Assembly (NCBI GenBank): GCA_036346255.1
Contig: CM070640.1
Span: 39,799,238 to 39,863,237 of the forward strand
Source of the DNA: Ampelocalamus luodianensis
Taxonomy: Eukaryota > Streptophyta > Magnoliopsida > Poales > Poaceae
Length of the DNA: 64,000 bases
Direction: 5' to 3'
The translations under genes and the position numbers were made by a program. Of this stretch, positions 23,225-36,300 are shown one piece after another. The notes beneath the pieces were generated by a model that saw only the letters and a program-made list of their open reading frames with translations, ran no database searches and was not told the origin of the DNA. Each line of letters starts with the position of its first letter. Position 1 is the first letter of the stretch.

Positions 23225-23886
23225 ATGCCGTCGCCGCTGCGCAACGGCGAGGAGGCGGCGGTGGCGTCGGGGCGGAGGAAGGCGGCGAGGCGGCTGGGGG
23301 CGCTGCTGCTGCTGCTCCGGCTGGCGGCGCTGTGCTTCTGCCTCGCGGCGGCCGTGTTCGCGGCCACCGACGGCGCGGTGCTCCGGCTCGTACCGTTCAG
23401 GTTCCTGCTCGCGGCGAACGCGATCGTGGCGGTGTACTCGGTGTTCGAGGTCGGCGCCGCGGTGTGGGAGATGGCCAGGGGCACCACGCTGCTCCCCGAG
23501 GCCTTGCAGCTCTGGTTCGACTTCGGCCACGACCAGGTAACCAACTAAACCGGTAATTAATCATCCATTAATTCACTCAGTTTTTCGAAACAAATTTGTA
23601 CTCAGTTGATCACAAATATGTGTGATCGCTGCAGGGTTTCGGGTACATGGCGCTGGCCGCGGCGGCGGCCGCGGCGCGGGAGGCGGCGACGTGCAGATCA
23701 GGGGGGCAGGAGGGGACATCGAGGAGCACCACGGCGTGCCTGCAGGCCTACATCGCCGTGGGGCTCGGGTTCGCGGGGTTCGCGTTCCTGGCGCTGGCCG
23801 CGCTCGCGTCCGGGTTCCGGCTCGTTCGCTTCCTCGCCACCGGGTCCCGGTTCCCGGCCTCGTCGCCTTCGTCCTACCCCTATTGA
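23225..23886 (+). CDS. CASP-like membrane protein (DUF588), two exons
   Basis: The coding sequence joins 23225-23536 and 23635-23886 (187 aa), with a 98-bp phase-0 intron (GTAACC...GCTGCAG). The product has four predicted membrane helices: about residues 25-47, 58-82, 105-122 and 142-166. An arginine lies in helix 1 (R32) and the WFDFGHDQ motif (97-104) precedes helix 3. Both fit the CASP-like/MARVEL-type family, whose members form membrane scaffolds at the plasma membrane (the founding CASPs organise the Casparian strip). The long N-terminus of some groups is absent. Group 4 seems the best fit, but that is inference. Length is typical. The start is the only ATG in the correct frame before helix 1. 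Both exons are very GC-rich, as is usual for grass genes. No defects are seen. Confidence 0.85.
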
Positions 23887-24985
23887 TCGGCCGGCCGGCC
23901 GGTCGCGTCTTGTCCATTTTGGCGATGAAATACGTACTACTAGGCAAATACACTAGTAATGGAGATCCAGTATGTATGTAGCTAGCTACGTACGTACTTG
24001 ATGGGTACGTACAATCTCCTGCTGCTATTAACCTGCCAGGCTTGTTGTATGTGTTTACTGGAGTGATTAGACTAGAATAGTATATTAGTAGTAAGTATTT
24101 TGCGTACGTGCTGCTTGTAAGACCAATGTGTGTGCGCGTGTTGGCTGCTGTACTAAGAATGTGTGTATTGTGTAGTAAAAGAGAAACCATAAGTCTATGC
24201 AACTAGCGGTAGCGCAATAGTCTTCACGCGCTACAGGCCACGGAGAGGTCTGATCTGCTAAAGCGTCGAGGTCGAGGTCGAGGTCGAGGTCGATCGGATT
24301 GGTGTGTACAACTCTTGCCTCTATATAGGTCGCAGGTCATGTTGGCGATGACCGATCATGCACACTGATAATGAGGATTAAATTTCTAAATATTACTTTA
24401 ACATTTAATTAAAGATCACATGGCGTTTATAGTCGTAACGCCGTGGTTAAGGACCCCTATGGTTGAGAGAATCCTAGGGATTGTTCTACGAGTACCCTGG
24501 TTGGAGAGGCATTGTACCTTTTGTTTGACCAGATAAATGCTCAAAGAATTTTTGAATTGGTACTTAGACCTGATTCCAAGTATATTCTTTCCGTGTGATA
24601 AATGAGGTACGTGCCTTATCTACCCCAAACCATACGATACTTTTCAGTCCTAAGTCACTGACAACAACTTCTTCTCCGACCAAACTTGTCGTTTCCATAA
24701 GGCGTCTTCTTTAGGAATAACTAGCGTATCTTTGCTAGTATTTAAGGGTGGAAGACAACTAAAGCATAACAAACATGATAAAGGAGAAGACAAGTGATTC
24801 AATATCATTATATGCAACTCAATTTCTCTAAGCAATATATTCAGTGTAATTATGGCTAGTCTGTCGTCATGCCAAAGGCATCCCTGTAAAAACTAGATTA
24901 TTGCAATAAAGAACAACCCCATTCTTCTCCAAGAATTCTCAGCGATTTTCCATATTTTATTTCGTAAGTTCGGCAACTTGATCAT
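23887..24985. other. 3' flank of CASP-like gene, with GGTCGA hexamer repeat
   Basis: It includes probable 3' UTR to about 24180. A short hexamer tandem repeat, (GAGGTC)n, lies at about 24267-24292. A fragment at 24294-24330 resembles part of the copia LTR at 25.06 kb (GGATTGGTGTGTACAA). No gene is seen. Confidence 0.45.
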
Positions 24986-25330
24986 TGACACACACCAACA
25001 AGAGTAGACGAACTAAAGATGTGGTTTCGAACAATCTTCTCTTCTTTTTATTGATTGATGGGATTGGTGTGTACAATAAGAGTTATATAGGGAGAGGAGA
25101 TCCCCTTTCATTATACAACAAGTAATATAAGACTAAACTACGCTAATGGTCCTCCTTGGGCCGCAACCCCTAATTTTCTCTTGACACTCCCCTTTGGACA
25201 CTTTGTCAATGCCATCCTTATCCTCATTAAACCCAGTGGGAAAAACAATAAGAAGAAAAGAGTGTATATCTCGCGTTCTTACTGTTGCGTTTGTTGCATC
25301 ATTAGAAACTTCAATTGAAAAAAACTCACC
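24986..25330 (-). mobile_element. Copia LTR remnant with 3' internal tail, minus strand
   Basis: On the minus strand a purine tract (AAAGGGGAG) is followed by TGTCAAGAGAAAATTAG at 25196 running down to a TGTGTCA near 24986, a candidate 3' LTR of about 210 bp. The tail above 25197 contains AACCCAGTGGGAAAAA, also present at the same place in the large copia element at 48.99 kb. Only this end of the element remains. Confidence 0.5.
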
Positions 25331-25682
25331 AGGACAAAACTACTTTTGTGACTAATTTATTTCTTAACATTGTGATCAATTAAATTGCAACATGTATACT
25401 AGGTATATTAAACATCAAGATCACTAAACCATATGCGCCTATCTCATATACATGCGCAAATATGCAGGGGCTGAGGCAAGTAGGTTTTTTACTGGGTATA
25501 GTGTGTATATGTATTACATACATGGCCACATACATCATATTTGCACTCCCAATTAACATTCCAGCCCACAATTTGTAGTTTGAGTTATGTGACTTGTTAG
25601 TGTGTAGCTTGAAATATCTATAAGACAATATTTTCTTAACTTCATACCTTATCCCAAAAATCCTAGCTCTGCCACTTCAAAC

Positions 25683-25802
25683 ATGGCAAACCCTAGATTA
25701 AGAACAATAACTAGCAACCGTAATCAACATCATAGCATGAAGGATGCTAGCAGATAAGGCATAGATATGTAAAGGAAATATCACCATGACTCACAGATGA
25801 TC
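25683..25802 (-). pseudogene. 5' part of a signal-peptide-like gene copy, cut by the solo LTR
   Basis: This minus-strand segment aligns with 30984-31102. The other copy encodes a hydrophobic leader there; this copy lacks the matching start codon and has a frameshift and stop, so it is a pseudogene. It abuts the TGATC target duplication of the solo LTR, which separates it from the downstream-lying half at 30856. Confidence 0.5.
25798..25802. repeat. Target-site duplication TGATC (left)
   Basis: It is identical to 30856-30860 and flanks the solo LTR between them. Confidence 0.9.
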
Positions 25803-28800
25803 TGTAACATCCCAATTTTGGATTTGTGTTTTAAATGTAAGAAAATGAGTAGAAATTAAAAAAATTTCTTACATCATGTATTTCCTGTATGTACTAAACA
25901 ATTATTGTACAAGAGTTATGGAAATGCATAGTCACAAGTCTTTGATCCAAATCTTGATCCTTCAAAAATATTCTTGTTCCATCTTGTGATAATCTCCTGG
26001 AAATATTTTTCCTAAACTCTTGGGTTGGTATGTGACCCCTCTGAAAAAGTTCACAAATTTTAGAAATTGTTTGAATACTTTTGGGGGTCAGTCAAACCTA
26101 CTCAAATTCTGGTCAAACTGGGGACTAGCACCTTGTGGAATTTTTGGAGGAAAATGTATAGTACAAAAACCTCTGGAAATTTTATACAAGGTCAATAACT
26201 CAGCTAGCAAGCTCCTGTAAAAATTTCATAATTTTTGGAGTGAGTTTTCTATCTCAATCAAATCCTCAAACTCCAAATCAGCTTGAAAACTCAGTTTAGG
26301 TCTGAGTCACACTCGGGCTCGAGTCAGACCCGAGTCCGACCCAGCTTTTGGTCTCGGTCGAGCCAGCCGCTTAGACCTCCTCGGGCTCGCGCCACTCGGG
26401 CGTCAGCGGTGGGTGGTCCAGGCCGTTGGATTCTCATCCAATGCTCCCGACCTCCCCGCTGCTCCACTAAGCATTGGAGCACCCTCAGCCGAGTGATGTT
26501 GATCCTGCGGTCACGACCTCCCCCTAGACCTCCTCACCGCAAAGACCTCCCCACCTCGGGTGATCTGGGACGTCCAGGACCACCCCATGCCAATCGGGAT
26601 CGTCCAGGACCTCCCCTCAGCCCTGTGTTTCTTCTCCACGACCTACTGGAGGTCTGGTCGTCATGATTTTTCCCGCACCTGTGCTTGTGTCAGTGTCAGA
26701 GCAGTTGGGAGCAGTGGCCTGTCACTTTTTTGTCCTTTCCAACGTCTCTTTCTGTCACACATTTAATGCGTCAGACCTTTTGCCCTAAAAGAAGTCCGCC
26801 CCTACCAGCTCCTGTCACATCTAGCAAGTCCATGGCAGGGTGTGTGCACCCGAAGCTTGCCTCTGCCCATGGCTTTGCTCCTTTGTCTTCTTAAGACCCC
26901 GAGCTCCTCCCTGTTTCCTTTAGTCTTTCTCTCCCTCCACCAAACTTCAAGAACACACCATTGTCGGTTTTTGAAGTTCTTCAAGATCACCCGAGCTCCT
27001 GCGGTTTAATTGCCAACTTGGTTTCCAACTTGTTCAATTATTCCACCTCGGGCATCTTTTCTTAACCAAATCGGTTGGTTTCAGGGGAAGGTATTGTGGG
27101 GACCTGTTCTTCAAGGCCGTCCCTGCTTTCTTCTTCGTCTCCGGCGAGCTTGGTCATCGGAGCACCTCCTTCGGCATCAACCTCTCCTCCGAGCTCCTTT
27201 GGATCTCATCTTGGCCCTAGTGAGTTCATCCTAGCCTCCTAGAGCTCGATGATTAGCTTAGTTAGAGTGTAGCATAGCTTTGTCGTCGTTTTCGGTTTTG
27301 CCGAAACCCTAATTACCACCCTCTCCTGCTCGCCGGCATTCTGAGCCATCGCCGCCGTCGAGAGCTAGCCCAGTAGGTCCGCGGTGCTTTTATGAGCGTA
27401 GTGGTGCCCTTGGTTCCCGCCGGCGTGGTTTACGTCGCCGGCGGTGAGCTCTCCTTTGGCTCGAGCATTTTTGTCGTGTCGTACTCGGACTGATCCGTGA
27501 GCTTATGATTGGCATTAATGGTTGTCCAAGGTTGTCCTTTATTGTTGTCTTGCCGGCAGTGTGCGCGTGCCCTCTAAGCCCCGACCTCCTTGGAGGAATC
27601 GTAGCCGTTAAAGATCGCCCCAAGATTAGATCTGTGCCATAGAGCATTTTCTGTGTAAACTCTAAGTCTTAGGACATCCTAGGGTTAATCTCGGCCGTTG
27701 AAGACCTCCTCAGATTAGCTCTTGGTCGTCGGATCCTTCTCTGTTAAAACATAGCGCCAGGACCTCCCCTTTTGTTTTGATCCTAGCCGTCCAGGACCAC
27801 CCTGGTTAAATCCTGGCCGATAGGACCACTTCTGCGCAAAAAGACCTCCCCGTGGTCATTTTGTAAAGACCACCCTTAGGGTCCTCTTTGTAAAATACCA
27901 CCCCTGGTCTTTTATAAAAGAAAAGCCCCCGGACCTCCTCCAAGGTCCTTTTGGCAAAAGACCTCCCTCCGCATTGATCTGGACCGTTCAGAACCTCCCT
28001 AGGTCTAATTTGAGCCGTCCAGATCTCCTCCGATTAAAACACTATCGCTTAGGACCTCCCCGAGTAGATCTTGGCCATCCACGACCTCCTCGTGTTAATC
28101 CCAGTCGATCAAGACCTCCCTCTGGAGATCTTGACCGTCTAGAATCTCATCCTTTAGATCCGTAGCTTTAGGACCTCCTCCTCTAGTCTAAACCGTTAGA
28201 TTTAGATCTAACGGGCTAGACCCCCTTCCTCAGATTTAAAGCCTTAGGACCTCCCATAGTGCTCGGGACCGCCAGATCTCGATCTGACGGTCACGACCTC
28301 TGTTAGGCGCGAGGACCTCCTTTGCGTGCGCTGTGCATGCACTGGTCGTGGCCGTTGGATCAGATCTCAACGGTCCGCACCTCCCGATCAGAGAGGAGGT
28401 CTTTGGTGCGCTGTGCTTCGAGGACCGTGGCCGTGCGATGAAGGATCGACGGTCCACGACCTCTCCTTTGTCTTCCAGTTCAATTGGACCTCCCGAGAGC
28501 TCGAATTTTCTAAGTCTTTTATTGTTTCAAATTTCAAAAGTGCATAACTTTGTCATTTTAACTCCTTTTTGAATGATTCCAGTTGTTGTAGCTTTGTTAT
28601 AGTATGAACTTTAATCTGAGAATGGATTTAGGCACTGTTATGTAGTAGAAAATGATAGAAACTGCAAGAACTTGTTTAATATGAAATGGTTGTTTAGAAA
28701 TTTATTGAAAATTTGTAAAATGCATAACTTATTCTCTGTAAGTCCAAACTGAGCAAACTAAGTTTTGTTAAAACCCACTAGGAATGTACTGTAATATAGA

Positions 28801-30855
28801 ATAGGTCTTCATATGATCCTGGCCACTGAAATTAATGATTCACCAGTTCTAGAACTTAGAAAAATCATAACTAATTCATTATAACTCCAAATTGTGCAAA
28901 CTCAGTTTTGCTGTTGTTAGGATAACCATATCTACCTACTATAAAAATTTCAAGTTCCAGATCATTCTAGGAATTTTCGCCATGAACAGTAGCCGTAATT
29001 AATTTAATTAGGATTTTTCAGGCTGAAAGAACTTAGTTTAGCCATAACTTTTTCATACTAAGTCCAAATGAAGTGATTCTTGTTTCTAAAATTGTCTAAA
29101 ATCAACCTCTAGCTTCTGTAAAAATTTCATTGGATTTGGATGTTCTTTGCTGTTGAGTTCCTTTTGGTGTTCTTCGTTCTTATCGGTTTTTATCGCCTTT
29201 TCGCGTTAGGTTCCGAAGAATTTATTGAACCTGAGCACTCCCCTCTGCAGCAAGACCAATCCCAACAAGGCAAGCAGTTTGATCATGTTAATCCCTGTAT
29301 TTTCAAGTATTTATGTTGTTTACAAATTCTACGTAATTGCATTGCTATTTTGTGTTAACTATTGTCGCTAGTTGACCCAGTAGATGCATTTCCTTAGGCA
29401 AATGAATTGATCTCTACTACCATGAGCCTAGGATTACTTGCTGTGATTTAGAGTTCGTGGATGAGCGCTTGTCACTTAGTAGTTTTGCGAATTAATTGCT
29501 TAGCCATGCTTAGTTTCCGGTAGAAATTGGCAGTTATCGACTTGTCGATAACCATGATCACATAAAACTTATTATGATTTATGATTTCAGCCTTGTGCCA
29601 TGTCTACTTATGAAAACTAAAACTGAAAACAAAAATGATTTAGACTTGGGCACAATGGTATGATTGGTGTGCTTCTGGGTGTGACTGGAATGGTGCCCGG
29701 GTCATTAAGGACCGAGTTACTTGCGCCACCGTACTGAGCATTTTTGCGTGCTAACCACACTAGAGGGTATGGGACCTCTCTTGACTTAGTACTTTGGAGT
29801 GTATTGGCTTCGGGTCGCAGGGAGTCGCAGGAGGGATGGTGTTGGGAGCATTGTAGAGTCTGAAAGGCTTCCCCCCCGTAACGGGTGGTTGTCTTTCGGC
29901 TGGCAATGTAAGCGTATGGGTTTCTATCCATACGAGCGGCTCGTGGTTAATACACAATATTGGAAAACGTCTCGTAGGACTTAGCCGTGCCGGCATACCT
30001 TCGGGAGTGTGCTTTGTGGCTTAAAGGCGGTCTGAAGTGTGGGTACATTGGTACACCCCTGCAGGGTTAAAACTATTCGAATAGCCTTGTCCTAGGTTAT
30101 GGACACGCTCGGATACGCCCCGTGAGAACTAGACTACAACCTTTTAATTAAAACTTTATGGGTGGTACGAATCGGGGATTCGTGCTATGTTGTGGTGACT
30201 ATTGGGATAGTCACTTCCAGGTGGTTACTTGTATGTATCTTTATTTCGCTGTTATTTTGACAACAAAACAGATTTACAAACTTGCTTTTAAATGTATTAC
30301 ATTATTGCAAATAAAGTTGGCTTTATGCAAAATGAGACATACAACTTCCACCTAAATAAGTTTGCTTGTAGTTTATGAATAGGTCTGCTATTCCACACGT
30401 CAGTCTTGCGAGTACCTTTGTGACCTCAGTTATCTTGCTTAAATGTAATTGTTGCAGAGGAAGAGGGTGAGCTTGAGGGGCCTCACTTCTGTGAGTTGTG
30501 TTGTGGTAGCTTGCGAGGCGTCTAGCTTGGCGGCCCGGTCGGTTGCCTTGTGGGTTATGTTGGCTAACCGGTCGACTTTTGTTCTAGCCATCTTATGACA
30601 CCTTTTGCTTCCGCTGTCATTCTTGTATATTGTTCTATTTGGCCGGTCGGCTCTTTTGTAATAACTTTACTTTATGTATGTCGTTGTTGAACCTAGTGAT
30701 GTATGTTATATGGAAATGATGTGTAATTTTGTGATGATGTGCATATGCTGCAATTCTGGAAAGCATATGTCCATTGAGGCTTAGAATGTTTAATTAGTAA
30801 CGCTAGAACCATTTGGAGGTTAAGTGTTACTAGTTAAATATTCCGGGTCCTCACA
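25803..30855 (+). mobile_element. Giant solo LTR (5.05 kb), TSD TGATC
   Basis: The sequence starts TGTAACATCCCAATTTT and ends CGGGTCCTCACA and is flanked by perfect TGATC duplications. It contains no gag, pol, primer site or polypurine tract, so it is a solo LTR left by LTR-LTR recombination. It shares its ends and an internal block (GTGTGGGTAC, CCTGCAGGGTTAAA, CTATTCGAATAG at 30073-30084) with 31647-36342 and 49735-52925. Length and ends suggest a long-LTR Ty3/gypsy family (inference). Between about 26500 and 28500 it carries a degenerate repeat with a GACCTCC core. Open frames inside are not genes. Confidence 0.85.
27660..28330 (+). repeat. Degenerate ~30-bp repeat with GACCTCC core
   Basis: Units of roughly 28-33 bp resemble AGGACCTCCCC + TTAGATCTTGACCGTCC. 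At least twelve are recognisable here, and looser copies occur from about 26515. Spacing and spacer vary, so it is an old, diverged array. Confidence 0.65.
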
Positions 30856-31071
30856 TGATCGCTCCAACGATGGTTGCGGTAGGGTCAGACGGGAAGCAGC
30901 TGAAGAAAGACGTCGTGAGCAGTCACACAAACACTTCACAAAAACCTTAGTTGTCCCTTCCTGTGCAGGGCCAGAAACTATAAACATGGCAAAGCCTAGA
31001 TCAAGAACAATACTAGCAACCATAAGCAACATCATAGCATGAAGAATTGCTAGCAGATAAGACTTAGCCAT
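30820..31071 (-). CDS. Small signal-peptide-like ORF, C-terminus supplied by the solo LTR
   Basis: The 83-codon minus-strand frame starts at an ATG (31071). It encodes a hydrophobic N-terminus (residues about 4-28, rich in L, A, M, V) that looks like a signal peptide, then a short region with KVFVKCLCDCS. Its last codons lie within the solo LTR, so the original C-terminus was cut off by the insertion. I do not recognise the family; the two cysteines are too few to call it a defensin. Related segments flank it on both sides, so it belongs to a tandem array. Whether it was ever a functional gene is uncertain. Confidence 0.3.
   Translation of the reverse strand: MAKSYLLAILHAMMLLMVASIVLDLGFAMFIVSGPAQEGTTKVFVKCLCDCSRRLSSAASRLTLPQPSLERSCEDPEYLTSNT
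30856..30860. repeat. Target-site duplication TGATC (right)
   Basis: It matches 25798-25802 exactly. Confidence 0.9.
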
Positions 31072-31102
31072 ATAAAGGAAATATCAGCATGACTCATAGA
31101 TG

Positions 31103-31295
31103 ATTGCTCCAGCTACGGCCGTGGTAGAGTGTGACGTGAAACAATCAAAAAAGGAAGCCGTGAACAGTCGCACAAACGTTTCCTAAAAACCTTATTCGCC
31201 CCTTCCATGCACGACCAAAAAGAGGAGATGGTTTCGGAGACACTGCTCTCCCCACGATGATGCACACCGGCGTAGGGATTGAATAACCTGACCAT
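31103..31295 (-). pseudogene. Third segment of the tandem peptide family
   Basis: The minus-strand frame carries KVFRKRLCDCS and a downstream TLPRP, matching KVFVKCLCDCS and TLPQP of the neighbour at 30.9 kb. It has a TAG where the neighbour has a sense codon, and its N-terminal part is unrelated to the hydrophobic leader. It is a diverged, probably dead tandem copy. Confidence 0.35.
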
Positions 31296-31641
31296 GCAGG
31301 ATTGGCGCGATTCAAACGTTCAGTTTTGAATCATTCTCATCCCCTTTCAATTTACTATGTGTAGATATGCCACATCATCATGTAAGGTTATGAGGTGCAA
31401 AAATAAGCCATAGCTTCGCACACAACCAGACCCAGAATCGTCGCACCATTCACATTCATGCCGCGCGTAGGTGTGCACTAGCGAGGCAAGGTGAGCATTG
31501 CACGCATGTATTCTTCTTTTGCTTCCTCTCGCCTCATCATTGCACACATGTATTCTTTTGCTTCCTTCAACTTGGCATCCCTTCACTTAGAGTAGCATTG
31601 TGGTATTAAACTTATTGACTTCCACTATGTATGAGTGGACC

Positions 31642-31646
31642 TTTGG
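31642..31646. repeat. Target-site duplication TTTGG (left)
   Basis: It is identical to 36343-36347. Confidence 0.9.
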
Positions 31647-33262
31647 TGTGAGGACTCCTGGGTTATTTTCGTAAGACCGAAGCCTTCCCGGTATTATGAA
31701 AATAACTTTGGGTCTCAAGTAAATGAATTACATCTTAACTCTTATCAAAGTGAGGAGACCTAACAGAACTAGAGCCCCGGCGATCATGCGTACTGCTCCT
31801 CTATAAGTACTACATGATAATCGGTTCTCCAAACGGTCCAAGTCCACACTTAATGAGTTAAAAGGGAATTCAAACAACAGGTATGAGTATCTTGTTGGCT
31901 CCCAAGATCAGCGACCAATATGCTCATACCCTCATTCAACATCAATCACATCCACACAACAGTCATACATTGATAATCCAAAAGATATACAACATAGTAG
32001 TTAAGTCTACAACTATTACAAAGCGGCCGACCGGCCAAATTCAAATAAGAACATTAAGTAGCAGCGGAAGCAATATAAATAAACCAAAAGGTCCAGCATG
32101 GTGTGCCCCGACTAGGGGTTAAAGAACAACACTACTTATCGGTGTCGCCTAATTCGGCGCTAACTAGCTCATCTAGCGCGAAGTCTTCCTCACTTGAATT
32201 TACAGAGCCAGGTTGAGTACAATTGTACTCGCAAGTCTTACACAAATTAAAAGTATTTATGCATAGATAACATCAAAAGAATAGCATTAGTGGCTTACTT
32301 TTGTAGAAAACGCGACAATTTTTCATCCTACATATACTAGTTTTACAATTGCCATTTTGAAAACAGATTTAAAACAAAGGTAAAACATGTGACAAAGACA
32401 ACCATTGACATACTAATGGAGCAAACAATACCAAAGTGGTAGGCCACTTTGGTAAACTAACATGCATGAATACTCGTTCATGCCGGAAACCAAGTTGTAA
32501 CCATGTCAATTTTAATCAAAAGACTAACGATGATGTCATTCAAAACCAAGTGTTGTCCGTAACCGTGGACACGGCTATTCAAATATATTAAACCCTGCAG
32601 GGGTGTACTACTTTATCCACACGACGCGATCAGCTCGTAAGCCTTCGGATAATAGCACACTTCCTAAGGTATGCCGACCAAGTAGATCGAGAATTGGTAT
32701 TTTTCAGCAAGAAGACCCTATTGAGATGAGTCCCCCTTACGAGATGAACCCCAAATCTAGTACAAGCTACAGATAGTGCTTGCTAAGTGGGATCACAGGT
32801 TGTGTTGGAGATACCGATACAATATAAAAAAAAAGAAAAATAGTGCTCTCATGCACATTATAGAAAATTGTATCGGTTCCTATGAACAAATGATCGAACA
32901 CAAGTGTCCTCCCACCACCTGGGACTTAACTCAATAAACCCTTCCCCTTACTTGACTAAACCGACCCAATCCAGCATGTGGAAGTACGAATGGTACTTGG
33001 AATCGACAGCCCGAAGTTCGGTCCTTAATGGTCCGAGCAAGACAACCACATACCCGAGTCTTGTGCCTAACAGCACCCACACTATCAACCACTTGTTCAG
33101 ACCAAAAACCTTTTTAAACAACAAAGTTTTTAACTCAAAAACCAGATACGAAGATCTGGACAAAATGTAGATAAAAAATGTTGTGTTCCCACAATTGACG
33201 AGTTAACCTCGTCAACCGATCTAATGCGCCTACTAGACTTGCAATGGCTAAGCACTCAACAC

Positions 33263-33335
<73 letters not shown>

Positions 33336-36300
33336 TCACAAACATCTAACTAAAGCATATGTATATAATGGAATTATCAAGGATAACCGGCAAGTGTAGG
33401 TCATAACTAACTAACTCATAACATATCGATACACAAAAATAGCGTGCAAGCAATATCATTGCATCTCAAACACTAATTTATTAAAAATTGGGATCAATAT
33501 GATGTAAAAGAAAGTTCAAATAATGATTGCCTTACTAAAATTCAAGTTGTTCACTCTCAGTGGCGTAATCGTCGACTTGCGGCAATTCAGCCTCTATAGA
33601 AATACGACATTGAATAAACATTGAGAAATAGCCAAAAACTCAAAATGCTCAAAAATGCATAAAATTTAAACCAGTAAGCCCATGATTTTAGATGAATTTA
33701 GGTGCAAAAATTATTCCATTTGGAGTTTATATGAGAGAATTATAGCAGTTTGAAAATCAGATTATGAGAAAATCCAAAAAAATTGCAATCTGTCATTATT
33801 CATCCGATTTTAATTATTTAGTAAAAATTTGCAGAACAGTGGTGAATATAAGGATTACATGGTTATAAATATAATAAAAATTTATGTTCAGTAAAACTTG
33901 AATCACCCCATTTGAAGCTAATTTGCATCTTCTATGAATTTTTGAAGTTAATTCAATTTCTAGTGTAAAAATACTATCTTAAAGAATTGGATTCCAAACC
34001 TAAAATTTTCTGAAGCAGTAACATGTTCAAAAATTATACCATGGTTAAGTACATTAAACATGCAATCTAAAAAAATTGGTTTCACTCCATTTAGAGTTAA
34101 AATGAATTAGTTATGAATTTTCCAAGTTAAAAGCATTTTGTGTAACAATAATTCGATTTTTGGATCAATTTCCATCAACTATATTTTCTGGGATAGAAAC
34201 ATATTTCAAATCTATTCCAAATTAAAATACATTAAGAATGAAAATTATAAAAATTTGTTTCATTGGATTTGGAGTCAATTTTGAGTCAATTTTAATTAGT
34301 TATGCATTTATGAAGTCAAACGAATTACCAGTGTACAAATAATCGTTTTTCAGATTTTCTAATGCTTTTGATACTTTTTCTACCAGAGCTCAACCTAACC
34401 TGAGTCGTTGATAATGCGGTCTGTTGAATAGTTTTGTTTTACAATTAAACTCTCGAATTCTTAATCGAACTGATAGGTGGGGCCCGTAGGTCATAGACTC
34501 AAACTAATGAACTTAGTCCACCGGTACACAACAAAGTGCATAGGGCACTTAAGTGATTGGCCCACATGTCATACTCTACCGCGTTTCATTTATCTTCTCC
34601 GATTTCTATTTGCAGGACCCACGTGTAAGCGAAACATTAATACGTTAAGACAACACTTAAATACTAAGCAATCATTAGCTCTTAATTAACTGATATTCTG
34701 TCCTAACCTCCTTGCTACAGTGGCTGTCGAGGTACGATAAAACCCCGACAACGCACTGGTCCATTACTGGGCTCACCGCTGGCTGTGTGGTCAATGCCGC
34801 TGTGAACCAAAACCTGGGATAGCTTCCTTATAGCCTTGCACACCCAATGGTACTAGTGGCGACCTCTACGACGGTGTGCACCAGTGGCTAGCCGGAGATG
34901 GGCGACGGTGCACTACGGCCAAAACGTGCATGTAACGATAGAGCTTCGCATTGTTCATTCAAGCGGGTGCTCGAGTACCCACGAGACTCAGGGAGGTTAC
35001 CTGGAGCTAGGAGAGGTTTGGAGAAGCTTGGAGCTGGGCCAGCGACGGAGGAGATGATGGCGGCTGCTCGGCTTCATGAGGAGAAGAGATCCTAAGCAAC
35101 AAGAAAGGCCAAGAAGGTACGAGAAAGACTAAGTGATGTTCGGAGACACTTAGGGAGCAATAAATTGGACAATGCTTTAATAGAACGGAGTGGGAGATGA
35201 AACGGTGTACTTTGGCTGGAAAATGGAACAACTTCAAATCCACGAGTTCCTGTACTGCATTATCCTAATTAGTTGAGGGGTTTTCTTAACCACGCTCAAA
35301 GACATGATATGACGTGCAAGATTAATCAAGAAGCTCACCGAAACGACAAATGGCATGGTGATGTCCTTGCGGTGCACGCTCTAGAGCCGCCGAGGGCACA
35401 ACGGTGGTCCGAAGGCTACAAGGCAATGTAGGAGCTGGCATTAGCCAAAATGAAGATGGCAAGGAAGAGTGAGTACGAGGGACGTTAAAACTTTGAGCTT
35501 ACCCGAGAGAAGAGCTCAAACGAGCGTCCTTCTCCTCAACGACCGAGAGGAGAAGTGACGACTTGAGAGGCTAGGAGGGGGTTTTAACCCAGGATGAAGA
35601 TGGAGGCGGCGTGAAACAGAGAAGTCCTGGGAGTGGTCAATGTGGTGGTGGATTGACAGCATCCACTGCGCAGCTCAGCATGTTTCGATCGCGTGGCGAG
35701 GAGCTCTTGCACAAGTGCCAATGGGAGGAAGGAGAAGGGCTTTACAGGCAGGCCAAGGGTGGCAGTGACTCAAGCAGTGAGCCGGAGGGTGGTTTGGACT
35801 AGGTGCACTTATGTGGCACATCAAGTCAAGTGGCTCGGGTCGCTCGCACCCGAGTCCAACAGTGTTTGGGTTGAGTCTAAAGTTTGACTGGGATTTAAAA
35901 CCAAACCTCTACTTTGACTGGTCGAGTAAAAATAGAAAATAAAATCCTAAAATCCTGAAATAATTTAGGGAGGTTCCTAGGCTGACCTAGTACTCACATA
36001 AAATTTTAAACCTCACTATCATCTATTATTTTCTTATTTTAAATTCAAACCTAGAATAGGTTGCTGAATTAAGTTTGAATTTTGTGTGGGTTGAAATAAG
36101 TCCTAAAAATTTGAGAAAAAAAATATTAATTCATGATAAATATTATAGTATTTAAATAAATTATTTACTAGAGAACTTTACATGTATTAATTTCTGTTTT
36201 ATTTTGGGAGTTTCTTTTTGAGTTGAAAGTTTAACATTTGATTAACATTTTCCAAGTGCAATAAATGATGCAGATGCTTCAAAAATAAAAACATGCTCAT

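Noticed and set aside
23150..23544. Arg-, Gln- and Pro-rich frames overlapping the CASP-like gene on both strands
   Set aside because: They are composition shadows of the GC-rich exon; only the frame at 23225 has membrane helices and a matching second exon.
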